A stretch of DNA of 47,010 bases from positions 1-47,010 of the forward strand of contig ONIT01000011.1 of assembly GCA_900317945.1 (NCBI GenBank). The letters are read 5' to 3'. Shown here in pieces: positions 42,748-47,010 of this stretch. Below the pieces are notes generated by a model. That model was given only the letters and a program-made list of their open reading frames with translations, made no database searches and was not told the DNA's origin. Position numbers and translations under genes: made by a program. Source of the stretch: an uncultured Pseudomonadota bacterium. GTDB taxonomy: Bacteria > Pseudomonadota > Gammaproteobacteria > Enterobacterales > Succinivibrionaceae. Positions within the stretch are counted from its first letter, which is position 1. Each line of letters begins with the position of its first letter.

Positions 42748-44595
42748 ATGAGAAATCTGAGAAAGCCCCGGATCAGCCTGCTGATGCGGGGAGTGCCTGC
42801 CGCCCTTGCGGCGCTTGCGCTCTCCTCCTGCTCCTCGGTTACCGGGAGCCTGGACGGCGTTACGGGCTTTGAGAAGGTCTCGGGGATTTCAGAAGGCGCA
42901 GCCCCGGATGCCGCGTACACGCTTGAGATCCTCCATGTGAATGACGTCCACTCCAACATCGATCCGGTGAGGATTTCCCTGAGAACCGGGGACGGGAGGA
43001 CGCTCCGCGCCGCAGCAGGCGGACCTGAGGCGCTCATGAGCGTCATTGAGGCAAGGCGGAAGGAGAACCCCGATCTCCTCATGATCTCGGCAGGCGATCA
43101 GATCACCGGCAATGCCGCGAACTTCGACCTCTTCCACGGCGAGTCCGACGCGGTGCTGCACGGGATCTACCGCGACGACTTCTATGTCCTGGGGAACCAT
43201 GAGTTCGACCATGGCGGAAAGGGCATCGCGGCGTTTGTCTCCTTCATGAAAAAGCACGCTCCGTCGGCGGTTTTCCTCAACTCGGATCTCTCGGTTGGTC
43301 CTGAGAGCCCCATGAAGGACACCGGGGTAAGGAGCGCCGTGAGGGAGATAGGCGGCAGGAGCGTCGCCTTCTACGGGGTAACGATGCCAAAGAAGATAGA
43401 GAAGAGCTCCGCCCCCGATCCTGACATGACCTTCACCCCTGCGGTGGAGACCGTCAACCGGCTTTCCGCAGAGAACTCCGGCAAAGCCTCCATCCATGTG
43501 CTGGTCTCCCACGAGGGCATCGAGGAGGATCTGCGGAACGCCGGGAAATACAATGACATCGACATCATCGTGGGCGGCGACTCGCACAGCCTCTGCGGCG
43601 GTTTCGGGGACTACGGGCTCGACGGCGGCTGCGGCTATCCGGCCGTGCTTAAAAATGCCTCTGGCCACCTGATGTGCATGGTTCAGGCTAACGAGTACGG
43701 CAAGGTCATAGGCGACCTTCTCGTGTCGTTCGACAGCGGCGGGAATGTCATCTCCTGCTCCGGACGCCCCTTCATGCCTCTTGACGCCGCCCACGCGTAC
43801 TTCACGGACAAAGGCTCGGAGCCCGGGGATCCTGAGGCGGTGCGCGCCGCGGAGAGCCTCATCGCTGACGCCGGGAGCCCGTTCATCAGGAGCATGCCTG
43901 AGGAGTCTGTCTCGGAGAGGCTCGGTCCCTGGCGCCGGAAAATCGCGGAGCATGACGCGCTCCTCGGCACCGCGCCGGAGGATCTCTGCTCTACAAGGCA
44001 GCCTACCGAGACCTGCGTCATCAGAAACGCTCCCGTTCCGGGCGGATCCGAGGTCTGCCGCGCCTTCGGCGAGATGTACCTCTCCGCGTCAGGGAGCGGC
44101 TCCTCAATCTTCCTCGGGAACTCCGGCGGGTTCCGCACCGATGTAGAGCGCGGGCCCTTCACCGAGAACAGCATCCTCAGCGTGACTCCGTTCAAAAACC
44201 ATATAGTGCGAGTCCGGATCACCGGAAGCGAGCTCTCAGCTCTTCTCTCCGATGCCATGCGCTATATCAGCGCGGACATGGAGAGCCGGGACGGCGGAAT
44301 CCCCTGCGGCTGCGGCTTCAGCTACGCTCTCAGCCGCTCAGGGAGCAGCCTGGTCTCTGACGTGAAAATAAGGCTTGCTGACGGCTCCTACGCGCCCCTC
44401 GAGCCGGCTGCCTCCTACGATGTCCTGGTTCCTGACTACATCATGCGCGGCAAGGACGGCTATGACGCGCTCGGGAAGAAGAAGCCCCTTGAGGACTTCG
44501 GCACTGACGCGGATCTCGTGAGGAAATACCTTAAGGAGCACGGCTCGCTTCCCCGTCTCTCCGGTGAGCCTGCGATAAGCTCATCAGGCAGCTGA
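42748..44595 (+). CDS. 5'-nucleotidase/UDP-sugar hydrolase family lipoprotein
   Basis: This two-domain metallophosphoesterase/5'-nucleotidase has about 615 residues. The signal peptide from ATG 42748 ends in a lipobox (LALSSC), so the protein is probably membrane-anchored and faces the periplasm or cell surface. Metal-site motifs are ILHVNDVHSN, SAGDQITG, LGNHEFDHG, SHEG and GGDSHSL. The C-terminal substrate domain has GNSGGFRTDV, FTENSILSVTPFKNHIV and YIMRGKDGYDAL. Such enzymes release nucleosides and phosphate for uptake. CAGGAGAATACGAA supports the start; an in-frame ATG at 42589 would bury the signal. Confidence 0.92.
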   Translation: MRNLRKPRISLLMRGVPAALAALALSSCSSVTGSLDGVTGFEKVSGISEGAAPDAAYTLEILHVNDVHSNIDPVRISLRTGDGRTLRAAAGGPEALMSVIEARRKENPDLLMISAGDQITGNAANFDLFHGESDAVLHGIYRDDFYVLGNHEFDHGGKGIAAFVSFMKKHAPSAVFLNSDLSVGPESPMKDTGVRSAVREIGGRSVAFYGVTMPKKIEKSSAPDPDMTFTPAVETVNRLSAENSGKASIHVLVSHEGIEEDLRNAGKYNDIDIIVGGDSHSLCGGFGDYGLDGGCGYPAVLKNASGHLMCMVQANEYGKVIGDLLVSFDSGGNVISCSGRPFMPLDAAHAYFTDKGSEPGDPEAVRAAESLIADAGSPFIRSMPEESVSERLGPWRRKIAEHDALLGTAPEDLCSTRQPTETCVIRNAPVPGGSEVCRAFGEMYLSASGSGSSIFLGNSGGFRTDVERGPFTENSILSVTPFKNHIVRVRITGSELSALLSDAMRYISADMESRDGGIPCGCGFSYALSRSGSSLVSDVKIRLADGSYAPLEPAASYDVLVPDYIMRGKDGYDALGKKKPLEDFGTDADLVRKYLKEHGSLPRLSGEPAISSSGS

Positions 44596-44822
44596 CGCCC
44601 GGGTTCCGGATAGAGTCTCCCGCAGAGCAGAATATGTCCTATGGCATGCGCCAGGCAGAGAGGCAGTGAGCCTCCCTGCCCTTTCTGATCGTGAGCTGGC
44701 GCAAGTAAATTCAATAAATGACGCTTAAAACAGGGGCATTTCCGGAAAAAACGATCGATAATGCATGTTTAGTTTTCCATTTTTCACTTTCCTGCATCTT
44801 TGGCGGTTTTCCCGGGAGTCCT

Positions 44823-46565
44823 ATGCATATCGAGCGCACCGAGGTCGGTCATTTCTACAGCGGCGGCCATTCAAATTTCCGTTATTTCTCACCTGAGCAC
44901 GAGACGCTCTCGGTCGAGCTTGACACAGACGGCAGGAGAATCGATCTCACCAAGGGCGATGACGGCTATTTCAGCGCGTCAGTAAGCCCGCTCCCCAAGG
45001 GAACGCTCTACTGGCTGCTGATTGACGGGAAGGTCAGGATCCCTGATCCATACTCCCGCCGCCAGCCCTTCAGCGTCCACGGCGCCTCGATGATCGACGA
45101 GCCTTACCGCCCGGAGGAGCATTTCCCCGGAGTGAAGGCTGAGGACGCCATCATCTACGAGCTGCATGTCGGCACCTTCACCAGGGAGGGGACTCTCAGG
45201 GCCGCCGAGAAGAAGATCGGGTACCTGAAGAGCCTCGGCATCAACGTCATCGAGCTCATGCCCATGGCCGAGTTCCCCGGGGAGCGCGACTGGGGCTATG
45301 ACGGGACCTATCTTTATGCCCTCGAGAACAGCTACGGAACCTACGCGGATCTGCAGAGCTTCATCTCCGCGGCCCACAGCGCCGGCATCGCGGTAATACT
45401 CGATGTCGTGTACAACCATTTCGGGCCTGAGGGCAACTACTCGCAGATGCTCGCCCCCTTCATGGTCTCCTCTGACACTCCCTGGGGTCAGGCCGTCAAC
45501 TTCGACAGCAAAAACAGCTCGGGAATCAGGGACTTCTTCCTCGGGAACATCAGGTACTGGCTTTCCGAGGCCGGCTTCGACGGCTTCAGGGCAGACGCCA
45601 CCGCCTTCATTGTCGACACCTCGAAGACCCCGATACTCCGGGCGATGAACGATCTCGCGAAGGAAATAGGGAAGCAGGAGAACCGCGAGATCCTGATGAT
45701 CGCCGAGCACCTCCGCAACGACGTGAAAGTCACAGACAAGAAGGACGGCTTTGCCTTTGACGCGCAGTGGTGCGATGACTTCGCCCACGCGACCGAGGCG
45801 GTGCTTACCGGTGAGCGCGAGGGCCCCTACCAGAACTTCGGCCCGTTCGATGACATCCTGACCGTGTTCTCCAGGACCTTCGTCATGGACGGCTCGCGCT
45901 ATGACTATTTCGAGCACATGCGCTACGGCTCTGACGGATCGGATGTCCCTCCCTCGAGCATCGTGGCCTACACCCAGAACCATGATCAGATCGGAAACCG
46001 CCCCTGCGGCGACCGCTTCGCCGCGTCCTACGGGAAGAAGAAGGCCAAGGCCTTTGCCGCCGCCCTCTTCATCAGCCCTTATGTCCCGATGCTGTTCATG
46101 GGCGAGGAGTACGGAGAGACTGCCCCGTTCTACTTCTTCGAGTCATTTTCCGACAGCGGCCTCATCAGGGCCGTGGAGAACGGCAGGAAGAGCATGTTCG
46201 CGCAGAACAGCATCAGCGATGTCCCCTCGCCCCACAGCGAGGAGGCGTTCGAGAAGAGCCGCCTGAACTGGGATCTCCCTGAATCGGCTGACGGAAAGGA
46301 GATGCTGGAGTTCTACAGGGCGCTCATCAGCCTCAAGAAGCGCAGCATCATCGGGAACCGCTGCAGGCAGTGCGTCATGGTCTGCAGCATCGGAGGCAAG
46401 AAGGTGCTCAAGGTTGACTCGGAGAAGAGCATGTCGTTCATCAACTTTGACAGCGAGCCGTATCCTATCGTTGTACAGGACACCTTCAGGATTGCCCTCT
46501 CGAGCGAGCCGTTCAATGACGGGATGCTGCAGCCGTATGCGGCGCTGATTCTCGAGAAGAAGTAA
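44823..46565 (+). CDS. treZ: Malto-oligosyltrehalose trehalohydrolase (TreZ, GH13)
   Basis: TreZ splits trehalose from maltooligosyl-trehalose made by TreY. The 580-residue protein has an N-terminal E-set domain, then the (beta/alpha)8 barrel. GH13 regions are visible: ILDVVYNHFGPEG, the nucleophile in FDGFRADATAF, the acid in LMIAEHLR, and TQNHDQIGNRPCGDR, which is a TreZ hallmark. WGYDGTYLYALENSYGT also fits TreZ. The start at 44823 (MHIERTEVGHFYSGG) follows GGGAG; a frame from 44718 adds 35 unrelated residues. No treY lies in the window, so it is either further right or the enzyme acts on other alpha-glucans. Confidence 0.88.
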   Translation: MHIERTEVGHFYSGGHSNFRYFSPEHETLSVELDTDGRRIDLTKGDDGYFSASVSPLPKGTLYWLLIDGKVRIPDPYSRRQPFSVHGASMIDEPYRPEEHFPGVKAEDAIIYELHVGTFTREGTLRAAEKKIGYLKSLGINVIELMPMAEFPGERDWGYDGTYLYALENSYGTYADLQSFISAAHSAGIAVILDVVYNHFGPEGNYSQMLAPFMVSSDTPWGQAVNFDSKNSSGIRDFFLGNIRYWLSEAGFDGFRADATAFIVDTSKTPILRAMNDLAKEIGKQENREILMIAEHLRNDVKVTDKKDGFAFDAQWCDDFAHATEAVLTGEREGPYQNFGPFDDILTVFSRTFVMDGSRYDYFEHMRYGSDGSDVPPSSIVAYTQNHDQIGNRPCGDRFAASYGKKKAKAFAAALFISPYVPMLFMGEEYGETAPFYFFESFSDSGLIRAVENGRKSMFAQNSISDVPSPHSEEAFEKSRLNWDLPESADGKEMLEFYRALISLKKRSIIGNRCRQCVMVCSIGGKKVLKVDSEKSMSFINFDSEPYPIVVQDTFRIALSSEPFNDGMLQPYAALILEKK

Positions 46566-46587
46566 AAAGCGTCTGACGCGTGATGAG

Positions 46588-46620
46588 GCCCCGGATCAGA
46601 GATGACCGGGGCTTTTCTTT
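46588..46620 (+). terminator. Terminator after treZ
   Basis: GCCCCGG pairs with CCGGGGC around an 11-nt loop and is followed by TTTTCTTT. It starts 23 nt after the stop codon. Confidence 0.85.
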
Positions 46621-46938
46621 ATCAGCCGGCGGACCTGGCGTATTTATGCGGTGACATCCCGTCAGGAAATCGTTCCTGTTACATTACTCTGTTTCATGCA
46701 GAGATCTTATTTTAGGATTATCGTTTATGTGCAGATTGTCTTAGTGGCAAAGTGCATTGTTAAATATGAAATTAAAATAATGAACCTATTCGGTATGAAC
46801 CTTTTTTAGAAAAAATTAATTCACCTATTGCTTATTGGAATTTGAATAAGTATACTTTATGTTATAGCGCTAATTGGTTAAAAATGGTTTTGACATGAAA
46901 GTTGAACATCCTCGTGAATTTCCTAAAAATTGGGAATT
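46621..46938. other. AT-rich intergenic stretch, no gene seen
   Basis: The base composition drops sharply compared with treZ. No open frame with a ribosome binding site was found. It separates treZ from the gene entering at the right edge. Confidence 0.5.
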
Positions 46939-47010
46939 TTAGTTTTTAATTTCCTTTCTCTTTTTGCGAGGTACACCTTTATCAGATCTCGGCTTGCGTG
47001 GTTTCGAGTC
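46939..47010 (-). CDS. C-terminal end of an unidentified basic protein (partial)
   Basis: The minus-strand frame open from the window edge encodes 23 residues ending PRSDKGVPRKKRKEIKN and a TAA stop. Lys/Arg/Pro-rich tails of this kind are common at the end of DNA-binding proteins, including some transposases, but no family can be named from so little. The rest of the gene lies right of the window. Confidence 0.4.
   Translation of the reverse strand, partial: DSKPRKPRSDKGVPRKKRKEIKN

Overview
The window looks like the replication-origin side of a moderately GC-rich gammaproteobacterial chromosome. The evidence is the gene order rpmH-rnpA-yidD-yidC divergent from dnaA-dnaN-recF-gyrB, a full-length gammaproteobacterial-type GyrB (805 aa), and the kdsD-kdsC-lptC-lptA-lptB-rpoN-hpf-ptsN-rapZ block with its classic order. 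The flavour (heavy use of AGG/AGA arginine codons, a lipoprotein class D beta-lactamase, the Anbu cluster, a 5'-nucleotidase lipoprotein) would fit a host-associated family such as Succinivibrionaceae, but that placement is inference.

Left part (1-10.6 kb), accessory genes. pqiB-pqiC (MCE-type lipid transport) is followed by an unusual tail-anchored protein whose N-terminus resembles the thumb segment of DNA polymerase I. Four tandem genes for 30-34 residue peptides with a shared KKYYFEY C-terminal motif lie on the minus strand. Behind them come a promoter, a perfect CRP-type site and a phased A-tract region. Then follow a solitary tusC, an orphan hipA-like kinase, a deletion scar fusing an Fe-alcohol dehydrogenase 5' end to a MATE transporter 3' end, an AraC regulator, a class D beta-lactamase and a DUF805 protein.

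Middle (10.6-28.5 kb). mnmE is followed by the Anbu proteasome-like protease, divergent from an operon of circularly permuted ATP-grasp, alpha-E and transglutaminase-like genes; this is a known but functionally unresolved peptide-synthesis/cleavage association. Next is a PP2C phosphatase fused to what looks like half a protein kinase and an FHA-like tail. Then the core yidC-yidD-rnpA-rpmH operon (minus) faces dnaA-dnaN, recF and gyrB (plus), with DnaA boxes in the rpmH-dnaA gap.

Right of gyrB (28.5-34.6 kb) is a 6-kb stretch with almost no intact genes. It carries 17 near-perfect ParB-binding parS palindromes (TGTTYCACGTGRAACA) plus two decayed ones. Two IS1634-like transposase relics lacking a normal catalytic core sit among them, and parts of the array look built by duplication. 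No parA or parB is present in the window. This dense centromere and the peptide operon are the two most notable things here.

Right end (34.7-47 kb). The rapZ/ptsN, hpf and rpoN/lpt/kds genes run on the minus strand. A 5'-nucleotidase lipoprotein and treZ run on the plus strand, and the C-terminus of an unidentified basic protein is cut by the window edge. No tRNA, rRNA or CRISPR was seen.
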